From Anaerolinea thermophila (GTDB taxonomy: Bacteria > Chloroflexota > Anaerolineae > Anaerolineales > Anaerolineaceae): a stretch of DNA of 64,000 nucleotides. Positions 15,890 through 24,919 of the stretch are shown here, in pieces; the stretch's first letter is position 1, and each line of letters starts with the position of its first letter. Both the position numbers and the translations under genes were made by a program. The stretch is from NCBI RefSeq assembly GCF_020723905.1, contig NZ_DYHZ01000002.1:186001-250000 (forward strand), in the 5' to 3' direction. A model generated the notes under the pieces. That model saw only the letters and a program-made list of their open reading frames with translations, was not told where the DNA came from and did not search any database.

Positions 15890-17815
15890 TTATCCTCCGC
15901 TCAAAGGGAGTACCACGGTAAAAGTCGAACCGCTGCCTACCGCCGAATCCACCCAGATGCGCCCTTCGTGCGCCTCGACAATGGATTTTACGATTGCCAG
16001 CCCCAGCCCCGTACCAGAGACGTCTGGAGCGGCGTTGCTGGCGCGGTAGAACTTGTCGAAGACGTAGGGCAGGTCAATGGGGGGAATGCCGATGCCGTTA
16101 TCGGAGACCTGGAAGAGCAACTGGTTGCCCTCCACTCGCAGAGAGACCTGAATTCTGCCACCTTGCGGCGTGTACTTGATGGCGTTATCCAGCAGATTGT
16201 CCACCATCTGGCGCATCTGCACCGGGTTGGCAAGCAAACTGGGGGATTGAGCGGGCAGATCCAGTTGCAGAGTGTGTCCCTTTTCTCCCAGGGCTTTCTT
16301 GAAGCCCTCGACGCTGTAGCGGATGATGGTATCCAGCGCCACCGGCTCTTTGCGGGTGTCGAAACCGGCTTCGATGCGTCCCAGATCGAGCAAATCATCC
16401 ACCAGACTGGTGATGTTGTGCACGCTGACCTGAATACGGCGGATGAAATCCCGTTGCAGGTCGTTGACCGTTCCCACCCGTTCGATGAGTTCCACATACC
16501 CCAGGATGGCGGTCAGCGGCGAGCGCAAATCGTGTGAAACGGTATGGACAAAATCGCTCTTGATCTGATCCAGTTTCTTCAGGTTGGTGATGTCCGAAAA
16601 CGTCAGGGCAGTTCCCACTTCGGGGATGGGAGAAGCCCGCACGGCGAAATATCTGCCGTCTTCCACCTGCAGTTCGGTGCGGTCGGTGCCGTTATCCAGT
16701 CCCTCCAGCAGTTCCAGCAGGGCAGGATGGGTGAAGACATCCCGGAATGAGCGCCCCACCAGATGGTTTTCGGGCAGGGAGAACGCCTGACGCACGGTTT
16801 GGTTGACCAGCAGAAGGCGTTTTTCCCGGTCCATCAGCACTACCCCGTCCTGTACGTTGGTGAGGACGGTTTCCAGTTTGCGCCGTTCGGCGATGGTTTC
16901 AGTGTAAAGGCGGGCATTTTCGATGGCAATGGTGGCAAACTCAGCCAGCGCCCCCAGCAGTTTCAGATGATGCTCGCTGAATGAGGTGCCGCGCTGACGG
17001 TTATCCACGCCCAGCACGCCAAAGGTGTGCCCGTGAACCGCCAGCGGTACATACAGTAAACTCTGCACCAGATAGGTGGTCTTGATTTTTTGCGGGGTGC
17101 TGTCATCCAGCAGGACGGGTTGCCCGGTGCGGATAACCGTGCCTGCCAGCGTATCCTTGACCGGAAGGCGGAAGGTGCGCACGAAATCTTCATTAAAATT
17201 ACGTGCTGCCCGCATGTACAGTTCCCCCGTCGCAGGGTCGAGCATTAACAGACTGCCTTCTTCAGCCCCGGTCATTTCCACGGCGGCATCCACCACAGCG
17301 CCGAGGACATGATCCAGATCCAGCGAACTGACCACCGTGCGCCCGAGGCGGGCAAGGGTTTCAAGTTCATCCAGACGCTGTTGCAAACTGGCGGTGGCGC
17401 GGCGGGTTTCAATTAAGATGGCTTCCCGGCGCAACCTGCCAATTTCCAGCGCATGGCGAAGCACCCGCAGAATGTCATCGGTGCGTAAGGGCAGAGAAAG
17501 ATAATCAATAAACCCCAACCGCATGGCGGCTTTGAGTTTTTCCGGCTGATCCCGTTCCACGAACAACACTGCCGGTGCGGCAGGGAAGCGGTAGGCAAGT
17601 TCCTGCGCCGTTTCCATTTCGGCGCTCTCGCCGTCCATCTTCTCAGAGACGAAGATCATGGTGGGAGCCAGTCCAGAGGGGATACTCTTCAGACTGGCAC
17701 GGTCGGCGCAGATGAACACGCCGTACCCCATCGAGCGAATCATGCGCTCCAGCAGGAAGTTCACCTGCGGATTGGGGGTGGCAATTAAAATCGTTTCGGT
17801 CGTTTGAGGCAACAT
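15890..17815 (-). CDS. GAF-PAS sensor histidine kinase with degenerate N-terminal receiver
   Basis: A 641-aa cytosolic kinase. Residues 8-125 form a receiver-like fold lacking phosphorylation residues (Ser57 at the Asp position, TP instead of the acidic pair, Leu instead of Lys). A GAF domain (about 160-310) and a PAS domain (about 320-410, LTNVQDGVVLMDREKRLLLV) follow. HisKA has an intact H-box (VSHDLRSPLTAILGY, His428). HATPase_c has N-box DNLLDNAIKYTP, G1 SDNGIGIP and G2 GTGLGLAIV. No TM helices, so it is a soluble sensor. Its gene starts 3 nt after the upstream pseudo-kinase gene, making the two probable partners. No cognate response regulator with an intact receiver is in the window. Confidence 0.92.
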   Translation of the reverse strand: MLPQTTETILIATPNPQVNFLLERMIRSMGYGVFICADRASLKSIPSGLAPTMIFVSEKMDGESAEMETAQELAYRFPAAPAVLFVERDQPEKLKAAMRLGFIDYLSLPLRTDDILRVLRHALEIGRLRREAILIETRRATASLQQRLDELETLARLGRTVVSSLDLDHVLGAVVDAAVEMTGAEEGSLLMLDPATGELYMRAARNFNEDFVRTFRLPVKDTLAGTVIRTGQPVLLDDSTPQKIKTTYLVQSLLYVPLAVHGHTFGVLGVDNRQRGTSFSEHHLKLLGALAEFATIAIENARLYTETIAERRKLETVLTNVQDGVVLMDREKRLLLVNQTVRQAFSLPENHLVGRSFRDVFTHPALLELLEGLDNGTDRTELQVEDGRYFAVRASPIPEVGTALTFSDITNLKKLDQIKSDFVHTVSHDLRSPLTAILGYVELIERVGTVNDLQRDFIRRIQVSVHNITSLVDDLLDLGRIEAGFDTRKEPVALDTIIRYSVEGFKKALGEKGHTLQLDLPAQSPSLLANPVQMRQMVDNLLDNAIKYTPQGGRIQVSLRVEGNQLLFQVSDNGIGIPPIDLPYVFDKFYRASNAAPDVSGTGLGLAIVKSIVEAHEGRIWVDSAVGSGSTFTVVLPLSGG

Positions 17816-17818
17816 GCT

Positions 17819-19498
17819 TTATGGCTTACCCGAAAAATGAGGTACAGAGGGCAATGAGAGATGGAAAACCGTGCCTTTTCCGCTCTGGCTTTCCAGCCAG
17901 ATCTTTGCGTTCTGTCGGCTGAGGATTTCCTGTATTAATTTCATCCGGATGCCCAGCCCGCTGAAGCGCGGCGCAGAGGGAGCAGTCATCGGGTGGGTAT
18001 CGTTCATCACCCGATCAATGTCTGCTGGCGGCAGAACTACCCCGGAAACGCGCACCTGTAAATGCGCGCTTCCGTCTTTCTCCCGTTCCAGGCGGATGAC
18101 CAGCGGACTGCCTGAATCGTTCAGGCGCATGGCGGTTGCCAGCACGCTGTCGAGCACCGGTTCCAGCAGACTGGCTTCCACGTTCACCGCTACGGTTTCC
18201 GGGGGGAGTTCGGTGGTCAGGGTCAGGCGGTTGGGTTGTGCCAGTTTCTGCGCGCGGCTGACCGATTGACGAATCAGGTCGTTCAGTTTGACCGGCGTCG
18301 AACGCGCCTCGCCGGTGGGTGGGGAAGGAATGGCTTCCACAATCTGGTGCAGAACATCCAGTTTTTCCTGAATGGTGGAGAGCAACTGCCTCTGGTCAGG
18401 ACGCCAGCGTGCGGTGGGATCCTTACCCAGTTTGTTCAGGGCATCCGCCGCGGCGGCAATTGGCGATGCCATGGACTCGCGCACCGTGTTGAGAATATCG
18501 TAGTTGATGCGCTCGCCGATCCGGGCATTTTGTGCCAGCAGTTCCAGCGAGCGGGCGCGCTCTTCAGCGGCGCGGAAGAGGTGAGCGTTTGTCAGGGCAA
18601 TCGAGGCGTAGTCTGCCAGGGCTTCCAGCAGATGCTGTTCGCTGGCGCTAAAGGCAGTGGCAGCGCGACGCATCATCACCAGCAAGCCTACCACGTGGCG
18701 GCGCGCTCTGGACACGGCTTTGATGGGCACAATCAGGGCTGCCTGCCCCAGACTGGAGATTTTAAACCGCTTGAGCGGCTCGCCGTGAATGCTTAACGGC
18801 TCGCCCGACATGGCAACCAGCCCGCTGATTGAATCATCCCAGGGCTTGCCACGCACCGCTCCCAGTGAATTGGGCAGGTTGGTGCTGGCGACCAGCACAA
18901 AGGGTTTTCTATCCTCGTCGCGCAGGAGAAACCAGCCCACATCCGCCTGGGTCACGGTCACCGCTCCTTCGAGGATGCGATCCATCAGCAGGGAAAGGTC
19001 GGTGATGGAGGTGACCGCCTTTCCAACGGAGTAAATGGTGGTCAATTCGCGCACTCGCTGTTGCAGTTCCTGATTGGTTTGCTGGAGTTGTTGTTGCAGG
19101 CGCTCTCGTTCGCGGCGTTCGTGCACCTGTTTGAGGGCGCGTTCTACCGCCGAGACTACTTCGGCTTCCCGAACCGGCAGAAGCAGATAATCGGTTGCTC
19201 CGAGACGGAATGCCTGCACGATATCGGCTTCCTGCCCGCGGTTTGCCAGCAGGATCACGGGCATCTGTAAGCCCTGAGCCTGCAGGGCAACCATCAGGTC
19301 TTTGCCGCTCAACCCCGGCAGATTAAGGTTAGCCAGTACCAGATCGGGGTTCCATTGCACGGCGCGGGCAATGGCGGAATTGCCATCGCCCACCACCACC
19401 ACCTGATATCCCACCGATTGGAGCGCCTGTCTGCCGATCAGGTCTGCCACAACAGGATCGCTTTCGACGAGTAAGATGCGATCACGCCCATTTGCCAT
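17819..19498 (-). CDS. Receiver-GAF protein with degenerate histidine-kinase region (pseudokinase)
   Basis: A 559-aa cytosolic protein: receiver-like domain (residues 6-122) with Asn57 in place of the phospho-acceptor Asp (DLVLANLNLPG), a coiled coil (about 122-150), GAF (about 160-320), then a kinase-like C-terminus. The H-box position reads ILNTVRESMASPIAAA with no histidine. The N-box equivalent LEPVLDSVLATAMRLND lacks the Asn, and the G1 box is unrecognisable (RVSGVVLPPADID), although the fold ends with a GLGIRMKLIQEIL remnant. It is probably non-catalytic. The ATG at 19498 is chosen because TATTAT lies 6 nt upstream (leaderless); the open frame extends 43 codons further without support. 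First gene of a three-gene operon. Confidence 0.85.
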   Translation of the reverse strand: MANGRDRILLVESDPVVADLIGRQALQSVGYQVVVVGDGNSAIARAVQWNPDLVLANLNLPGLSGKDLMVALQAQGLQMPVILLANRGQEADIVQAFRLGATDYLLLPVREAEVVSAVERALKQVHERRERERLQQQLQQTNQELQQRVRELTTIYSVGKAVTSITDLSLLMDRILEGAVTVTQADVGWFLLRDEDRKPFVLVASTNLPNSLGAVRGKPWDDSISGLVAMSGEPLSIHGEPLKRFKISSLGQAALIVPIKAVSRARRHVVGLLVMMRRAATAFSASEQHLLEALADYASIALTNAHLFRAAEERARSLELLAQNARIGERINYDILNTVRESMASPIAAAADALNKLGKDPTARWRPDQRQLLSTIQEKLDVLHQIVEAIPSPPTGEARSTPVKLNDLIRQSVSRAQKLAQPNRLTLTTELPPETVAVNVEASLLEPVLDSVLATAMRLNDSGSPLVIRLEREKDGSAHLQVRVSGVVLPPADIDRVMNDTHPMTAPSAPRFSGLGIRMKLIQEILSRQNAKIWLESQSGKGTVFHLSLPSVPHFSGKP

Positions 19499-19504
19499 AT
19501 TCCT

Positions 19505-19510
19505 ATAATA
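19505..19510 (-). promoter_or_regulatory. -10 box of leaderless kinase operon
   Basis: Minus-strand TATTAT separated by AGGAAT from the ATG at 19498. This element fixes the start choice. Confidence 0.55.
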
Positions 19511-19648
19511 TAGCATGACTACCCCGGATTGGGGAGAAAATTGGCATGGGAATGTTTTCACATTTTCGCGGAAAACGTTTTCAAGGGGATTGGTTTTCCG
19601 GTTTTTAGGTACAATCAGCCTATCCAAATAATGGAGGAAGGACAGGAT

Positions 19649-20689
19649 ATGAACATTTACATTACCGGCATTAGCGGTTTTTTAAGCATTAATCTGGTGC
19701 GTTACCTTTTGCAGAAAGGGTATACCCGCATCTCCGGCATTGATCGGGTGGAATTTAACTATCCCGAACGTGACCGTATTACCTTTTATCAGGGCGATAT
19801 TCGCGATCGTGAGGCAGTGCGCCGGAGCATGGCAGGCGCTGAGATCGTCATTCATACTGCCGCGGCGCTTCCGCTCTACCCCCCGGAAGAGATTTACACC
19901 ACCGATGTGGTCGGGACTCGTATCCTCCTGGAAGAGGCGCACGCGCTGGGGGTTCAACGCTTTATCCACATCTCCAGTACGGCAGTCTATGGTGTGCCCG
20001 ATCATCATCCGCTGTATGAGGATGACCCGCTGATCGGGGTCGGACCCTATGGCAAAGCCAAAATTGAAGCCGAGGAAGTGTGTCTGGAGTTCCGTCAAAA
20101 GGGTATGTGTGTGCCGATTTTACGTCCCAAATCCTTCATCGGACCGGAACGGCTGGGGGTGTTTGCCATCTTTTACGAATGGGCAAGCGAGGGTAAAAAC
20201 TTCCCGATGATTGGCTCGGGGAACAATCGCTACCAACTGCTGGATGTGGAAGACCTGTGCGATGCCATTTACGCCTGTATGACGCTGGATGAGCAGAAGG
20301 TCAACGATACGTTTAATATCGGCGCGGCAGAATTCACCACCATGCGGCAGGACTATCAGGCGGTGCTGGACGAAGCCGGCTTTGGCAAGCGCATCATCCC
20401 CTTCCCGGCAGGACCGGTGGTGCTGGCGCTCAAAATCCTGGAAGCCCTGAATCTTTCCCCGCTCTACCCCTGGATTTACGAGACGGCTTCAAAAGATTCG
20501 TTTGTCTCCATCGAAAAAGCCCGGCGGGTGTTGAATTTCCAGCCCAGATACTCCAACCGGGACGCTCTCCTGCGCAATTACCGCTGGTATCTGGCGAACA
20601 AGGACAGTCTTGTCCACAGCGGCGAGGGCGTCACTCACCGCGTTCCGTGGAAGCAAAAGGCGCTTAAACTGGTAAAGGTGTTTTTCTAA
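19649..20689 (+). CDS. NAD-dependent epimerase/dehydratase (extended SDR)
   Basis: A 346-aa Rossmann-fold enzyme. The N-terminal nucleotide loop is [16 protein letters not shown] (third Gly of GxxGxxG replaced by Ser). Further hallmarks are [36 protein letters not shown] and the catalytic YGKAK (Tyr-x3-Lys). The substrate is probably a nucleotide sugar or polyprenyl/steroid-like ring compound; the C-terminal half does not let me choose. The start at 19649 has GGAGGAAGG upstream; an in-frame ATG at 19631 overlaps that motif. A promoter-like TACAAT sits at about 19610. It is divergent from the kinase operon and ends at a bidirectional terminator. Confidence 0.85.
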   Translation: MNIYITGISGFLSINLVRYLLQKGYTRISGIDRVEFNYPERDRITFYQGDIRDREAVRRSMAGAEIVIHTAAALPLYPPEEIYTTDVVGTRILLEEAHALGVQRFIHISSTAVYGVPDHHPLYEDDPLIGVGPYGKAKIEAEEVCLEFRQKGMCVPILRPKSFIGPERLGVFAIFYEWASEGKNFPMIGSGNNRYQLLDVEDLCDAIYACMTLDEQKVNDTFNIGAAEFTTMRQDYQAVLDEAGFGKRIIPFPAGPVVLALKILEALNLSPLYPWIYETASKDSFVSIEKARRVLNFQPRYSNRDALLRNYRWYLANKDSLVHSGEGVTHRVPWKQKALKLVKVFF

Positions 20690-20716
20690 CGCAACAGTTT
20701 TCCGTAACAGGACATC

Positions 20717-20754
20717 AAAACAGGCTCCCCTGAGAGGATGGAGAGCCTGTTTTG
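20717..20754. terminator. Bidirectional terminator between epimerase and M4 protease genes
   Basis: Inverted repeat AAAACAGGCTC (20717-20727) / GAGCCTGTTTT (20743-20753), 15-nt loop. A-rich and T-rich flanks allow use on both strands for the two convergent genes. Confidence 0.8.
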
Positions 20755-20767
20755 TTCCGAAACACTT

Positions 20768-23077
20768 TCAGCGCTGGAGCACTGGCAGATACACTTTATT
20801 GGGCAGTGAGGTTACGCAGGTGTACATACGAATATCGTCAATGAACCAGCCGTAGTCGCCATTGCTACTATCTGTGCCAATGCGGAAGCGAAAACGCACG
20901 TTTTGCCCCGCCAGCGAACTCAAATTGAGACGGGTGGAGATGTAGCCGTTGCTCTCGCGCACAAAGGCTTGTCTGCCTCCCAGAGGGTTGCCATACGAGG
21001 CGGAAATGGTGCCATTGTAGCCGTTGTGGGTGAAGAGCGTCGAGGCATCTATCCAGGTGGCGCCGCCGTTGGTGCTGTACTCGATCACTCCGCCATCATA
21101 TGCCGCGCTGGAATCATCTTCAAATCCATAGGCATGTTTGAAATAGAGGTATGGGGTGCTTCCGGCTGGCAGGGATACGCTGGACGTCATGGCAATGGCG
21201 TAACTGGCGGTATTCCCGTAGTTATAGCCCCAGAAATTGGTCACTCCGCTGGTAGCGTAGGTGGCGTCGAAGGATAAAGCGTTGGGATTCTGCGGGTAGT
21301 ACCAGTAATTCCCGCCGGTGAGGCTGGATGTCGTCCACTTCCCACTGGATGGGTTTTCCAGATCATCCTTAAACAGATCCACAGGGAAGCCGCTGGTGCA
21401 AACCGGCGCTTCAGGGGCGGAACACCCGATGGGTTGTTGATTCATCTCTACCGCATCCAGCGCGTTCTTGACCTGTGTACAGTCGGCAGAGGTGATTCCG
21501 TTTGTCCCCACCAGCAGGGTACAGGCTTGCTGGAGTGCGTTGTACAGGTCGAGGTAGTCGCTGGCAGAAGTCAGCAGGCTGGTCTGGGCTTTGTAGAAAA
21601 TGCGCGCTGCTTTGGCAATACCCAGTCCGGTGATCGTCTTGCCGTTGAACGTACCGCCGTCGGTGATCAGATAGGCGGCTTTGTTTGCCACACCGCTGTT
21701 GGTATGCACCCCGCCGTTATCTTGCTCATCAGGATCGCAGGTGTAATTGGGACTGGTCATGCGGTCGGGGTCGCCGTAGGCGGGTGGGTTGCTCATGCTG
21801 CGGATGGCACCGATGGAAAGATCTTCGCCTAATATCCACTTCACTCCGGCAGTATCGTTGCCCTTGCCGTTGGTCTGGTCAATCCATTCGCCCCAGATAT
21901 CTGAAAAGGCTTCGTTAATTGCCCCGGACTGATAATAGTAAAACAGGCGCGAGGTGAAATCAGTAACCCCATGGGTCATTTCATGTGCCACCACATCATC
22001 CACGACCATGCCGTCTCCATATACCATTTGTGCGCCGTTCCAGAAGGCATTCACATATGGACAGCCCGTGCTTGTTGAGGTAGGGCAGTAACGGGTGGTG
22101 GAGATGAGCGCCATCCCCGCGCCGTCAAGGCTGTCGCGGCTGTGGTAGGTCATGTAAAAGGAATAAACATCCCCGGCATAGTCATAGGCTTTGTCCACGT
22201 CCTGGATACCGGTTGCCGCCTGCCCTTCGGTGCGTTTGAGGTTGGCGGGGTTTTGCAATGAACTGCTGCGCACGTTGTTGTTATCGTAAATACGTCGGTT
22301 CAACGCCGTGTCCATCTGATTGAACGAGAGCGCTACGAAACCGGTCCGGGCATCCACCAGCACCAGTTCCCGGATGGGCAGGAGTTCTGCGGCGGGAATC
22401 ACATCCATGCGCCACACCAGACGGGGGATGGGGATGCCGCGCCCGCCCAGTATGGCAGGGTCATAAATCCACAACTCTGGCTCGGAAGTGGTCAGCGTTG
22501 CAGCCTCCAGCCCATATTTGCGCGCCACACCTGCCAGGGCTTTCTCACTGGCTTCTTCCGCCGCAAACGCCGGGGTGATCTTTACACCGGGATCAGAAAA
22601 CACCTCTCCGCCCACGACCAGAATCTCGTTGCGGGCAGTGGTATGGACGTAGAGTTCCCCGCCCAATACGGGTACGCCCTGTACCCTCTGCTGGAAACGC
22701 ACCACCCCGCCGCCGTTCTCTGCCGGTTCACTGCTCATCAGGGTGAGTTCAGATGCCGGGTCTTTCAGCCCGAACAGCGATCCGCAGGTTTGCAGGTATG
22801 CCCGCGCCGCCATCTCCGGGGTGGCGGATGCGGGGAGTGCCTGTGGTTGTGGAATGGGACGGGTTTCATCTGTTCCGATGAAGCGCACCAGCCCGCTCTC
22901 GCGATTCAGAGTCATCTGGCTTTGCCCCTGAGGCAGGCACTGCGCGGGAGCGGTTGCTGTCAGTCCAGATGCCTGAGCGCGCATCAAGCCTGTTCCCAGC
23001 GCAGTCGCTGCAAGCATACCAACCGTTACAATGCGCCACATGGCGCGCCTTACACCTGAAAAGGAAAACAAATTCAT
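20768..23077 (-). CDS. Secreted M4 (thermolysin-like) metalloprotease
   Basis: A 769-aa preproprotein. A signal peptide covers about 1-38. An FTP/PepSY-type propeptide (about 55-250) includes VRFQQRVQGVPVLGGELYVH. The M4 catalytic domain (about 258-565) has the zinc motif HEMTHG (His365, Glu366, His369), third ligand and support GAINEAFSDIWG (Glu389), and the catalytic His458 in GGVHTNSGVANKA. A C-terminal MAM/jelly-roll-like beta domain (about 580-755) ends in NKVYLPVLQR. It should be an active extracellular neutral endopeptidase that self-processes. GGAGAGG precedes the start. The gene lies 30 nt downstream of an emfourin-like lipoprotein gene on the same strand, the likely cognate inhibitor. 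Confidence 0.93.
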   Translation of the reverse strand: MNLFSFSGVRRAMWRIVTVGMLAATALGTGLMRAQASGLTATAPAQCLPQGQSQMTLNRESGLVRFIGTDETRPIPQPQALPASATPEMAARAYLQTCGSLFGLKDPASELTLMSSEPAENGGGVVRFQQRVQGVPVLGGELYVHTTARNEILVVGGEVFSDPGVKITPAFAAEEASEKALAGVARKYGLEAATLTTSEPELWIYDPAILGGRGIPIPRLVWRMDVIPAAELLPIRELVLVDARTGFVALSFNQMDTALNRRIYDNNNVRSSSLQNPANLKRTEGQAATGIQDVDKAYDYAGDVYSFYMTYHSRDSLDGAGMALISTTRYCPTSTSTGCPYVNAFWNGAQMVYGDGMVVDDVVAHEMTHGVTDFTSRLFYYYQSGAINEAFSDIWGEWIDQTNGKGNDTAGVKWILGEDLSIGAIRSMSNPPAYGDPDRMTSPNYTCDPDEQDNGGVHTNSGVANKAAYLITDGGTFNGKTITGLGIAKAARIFYKAQTSLLTSASDYLDLYNALQQACTLLVGTNGITSADCTQVKNALDAVEMNQQPIGCSAPEAPVCTSGFPVDLFKDDLENPSSGKWTTSSLTGGNYWYYPQNPNALSFDATYATSGVTNFWGYNYGNTASYAIAMTSSVSLPAGSTPYLYFKHAYGFEDDSSAAYDGGVIEYSTNGGATWIDASTLFTHNGYNGTISASYGNPLGGRQAFVRESNGYISTRLNLSSLAGQNVRFRFRIGTDSSNGDYGWFIDDIRMYTCVTSLPNKVYLPVLQR

Positions 23078-23107
23078 AAAACGACCTCTCCATTAAGGGG
23101 ATAAAGG

Positions 23108-23602
23108 TTATTTTCCGGAAAGTGCTTTTTCCTGGAGTTCCAGCAAACGGGAAATTAAAGGCTCGAGAGGAAGTTGGTCCAGGGTTAAATCGTCCGCCCG
23201 CACCTGGATTCGCTCCCCATCACGCTCAATGGTAAGGGTGTATTCAAAGCAGTCGCGGCAGGCTGATCCGGGCGGCGCGGGCTTTGACTCTTCCCCACGC
23301 GCCTCAAGCACCAGAGCGGAGATTTCCTTTAACTCTTTCTCAGACAGCGTAGAGGTTATGATGCGCGCCGCATTTTCATCGCTGACCGTCAGCGTGCCGG
23401 TGCTGTCCAGTTCCACGCGACGGGACACGCCGGCAAATCCTCCTGCCTGCGTCAGGCGCACCTTCCACTGCGGGAGACCCTTTGCCCCTTCCGGCGATGC
23501 GGTCGGCAGGGGGGGCGTTTCAACGCCGGAGCGCGGCGCACAGGACACCATTCCCAGCAGGAAAATCAGCATCAGCCACCAGACTTTTTGAGGACCTTTC
23601 AT
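23108..23602 (-). CDS. Emfourin-like M4-protease inhibitor, lipoprotein form
   Basis: A 164-aa protein with a lipoprotein signal (LLGMVSC, Cys21). The mature part (about residues 43-160) resembles the protealysin inhibitor emfourin: WKVRLTQAGGFAGVSRRVEL with the conserved aromatic-free GGFAG strand, LSEKELKEISALVLEA, FEYTLTIERDGERIQVRADD and LPLEPLISRLLEL. An added CRDC pair may form a disulfide. Emfourins are known to be encoded next to M4 proteases and to inhibit them; here the protease follows after 30 nt. The start at 23602 is set by AAAGGAGTCC; 50 upstream in-frame codons are unsupported. Inhibitor function is inferred from fold-level resemblance and linkage. Confidence 0.7.
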   Translation of the reverse strand: MKGPQKVWWLMLIFLLGMVSCAPRSGVETPPLPTASPEGAKGLPQWKVRLTQAGGFAGVSRRVELDSTGTLTVSDENAARIITSTLSEKELKEISALVLEARGEESKPAPPGSACRDCFEYTLTIERDGERIQVRADDLTLDQLPLEPLISRLLELQEKALSGK

Positions 23603-23903
23603 AAAGGACTCCTTTCTGAAACAAAACAGGTATCCCTTCCAGAGTGGTCTGAAAGGGAATGTCCGTACCGACAGGGAGGAATTTCGTTTCTGGGGGGAAA
23701 GGACCTTTTTTGGAGAGAAAATACTCAATCCACCCGTAAGGTGCGGACTCAATCCCTGTAAATAAAAAAGATGGGAAATCCCTCCTCAGTATAACAGAAT
23801 TTTTACCGGAAGAAAACCACGCTTGTTCCTGCTTTTTTTCCTTTTATTTATGCCCGGAATTGGGATACAATCTTTCACAAGACCATTCCATGGAGGGTTG
23901 CTC
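23603..23903. other. Divergent intergenic region with a long leader of the inhibitor-protease operon
   Basis: About 300 bp without a gene. On the minus strand a TATACT box at about 23798-23803 would give a leader of about 190 nt before the emfourin-like gene. That leader holds several short inverted repeats, for example CACC/GGGTG around 23735 and a CCTTTCAGA/TCTGGAAGG pair near 23640-23662. No known riboswitch was recognised. The plus-strand promoter of the dehydrogenase gene was not clearly identified. Confidence 0.4.
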
Positions 23904-24899
23904 ATGAAAGCCGTTCGCATCGTTCAGCCCAATCAGGTGGAAATTTCCGAGATTCCCATCCCCAGTCCCGGCGATAGAGAAATCCTCATCCGTGTGGAAG
24001 CCTCGGGCATCTGCGGTACAGATCTGCACATTCTGCGTGGGGAGTACATGGGAACGTATCCGGTTATCCCCGGTCACGAGTTTGCGGGCACGGTGGTTGA
24101 GACCGGCAAAGGCGTCACCCGTTTTCGCGTGGGCGAGCGGGTTGCTGTGGAACCGAACATCTCATGCGATGCCTGTGAGGAATGCCTGAACAATCGCCAG
24201 AATTTCTGCCGCAACTGGCAGGCTACCGGCGTGACTCTGCCGGGAGGCATGGCGGAGTACGCGGTGGTTCCCGAAAAAGCCGCCTTTCCTGTGGGCGACT
24301 TGCCTGCCGAGCAAGCCGCTTTCATGGAGCCGCTCTCCTGTGTCCTGCACGGCATGGAAAACCTGGCTCCCCGCATGGGCGACCATCTGCTTGTCATTGG
24401 CGCCGGTCCCATTGGCGTACAGTTGATGCGCGTGGTGCGTTTGCAGGGCGCGGCGCACATCACCGTGGTAGAGCGCAACCCTGCCCGTCTGATGTTTGCC
24501 GCCGAAGCCGGAGCCGATCAAGCCCTGAGCAGTCTGGACGATTTGCCGCTGGATTTCTTTGATGCCGTCATTGACGCGACCGGTGTCCCTGCGGTGCTGA
24601 CCCGCACGCTGGATTTTGTCCGCCCGGGCGGCAGGGTGTTGTGGTTTGGCGTGCCGCGCTCCGATGCCACCATGACTCTGGAGCCGTTCAAAATCTTCCG
24701 CAAAGGCTTGACCGTGATGGGATCATTTACCTCAAAGCGTAATTCCTATCAGGCGGTGAGGCTGTTGCAGAGCGGCGCCCTGCGTGTGGATGATCTCATC
24801 TCGCACCGCCTGCCACTGGCTGATTTTCTGCACGGCTGTGAGTTAATGGAACAGGGCGCTGAAGGTGTCCGGAAAGTGATGATTTTACCTCAGGCATGA
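23904..24899 (+). CDS. Zinc-dependent medium-chain alcohol/polyol dehydrogenase
   Basis: A 331-aa cytosolic MDR-family oxidoreductase. The catalytic zinc site is formed from GICGTD and PGHEFAG; the structural zinc site has the four-Cys lobe CDACEECLNNRQNFC. The Rossmann loop is VIGAGPIGVQL. MDR enzymes of this type (sorbitol, threonine or butanediol dehydrogenase-like) oxidise secondary alcohols with NAD(P); ERNPARL after strand beta-2 suggests NAD. The exact substrate is unknown. The start at 23904 follows GGAGGGTTGCTC. An esterase gene starts 20 nt downstream, so the pair is probably one transcript. Confidence 0.9.
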   Translation: MKAVRIVQPNQVEISEIPIPSPGDREILIRVEASGICGTDLHILRGEYMGTYPVIPGHEFAGTVVETGKGVTRFRVGERVAVEPNISCDACEECLNNRQNFCRNWQATGVTLPGGMAEYAVVPEKAAFPVGDLPAEQAAFMEPLSCVLHGMENLAPRMGDHLLVIGAGPIGVQLMRVVRLQGAAHITVVERNPARLMFAAEAGADQALSSLDDLPLDFFDAVIDATGVPAVLTRTLDFVRPGGRVLWFGVPRSDATMTLEPFKIFRKGLTVMGSFTSKRNSYQAVRLLQSGALRVDDLISHRLPLADFLHGCELMEQGAEGVRKVMILPQA

Positions 24900-24919
24900 A
24901 TCCCCATGGAGGAACACGC

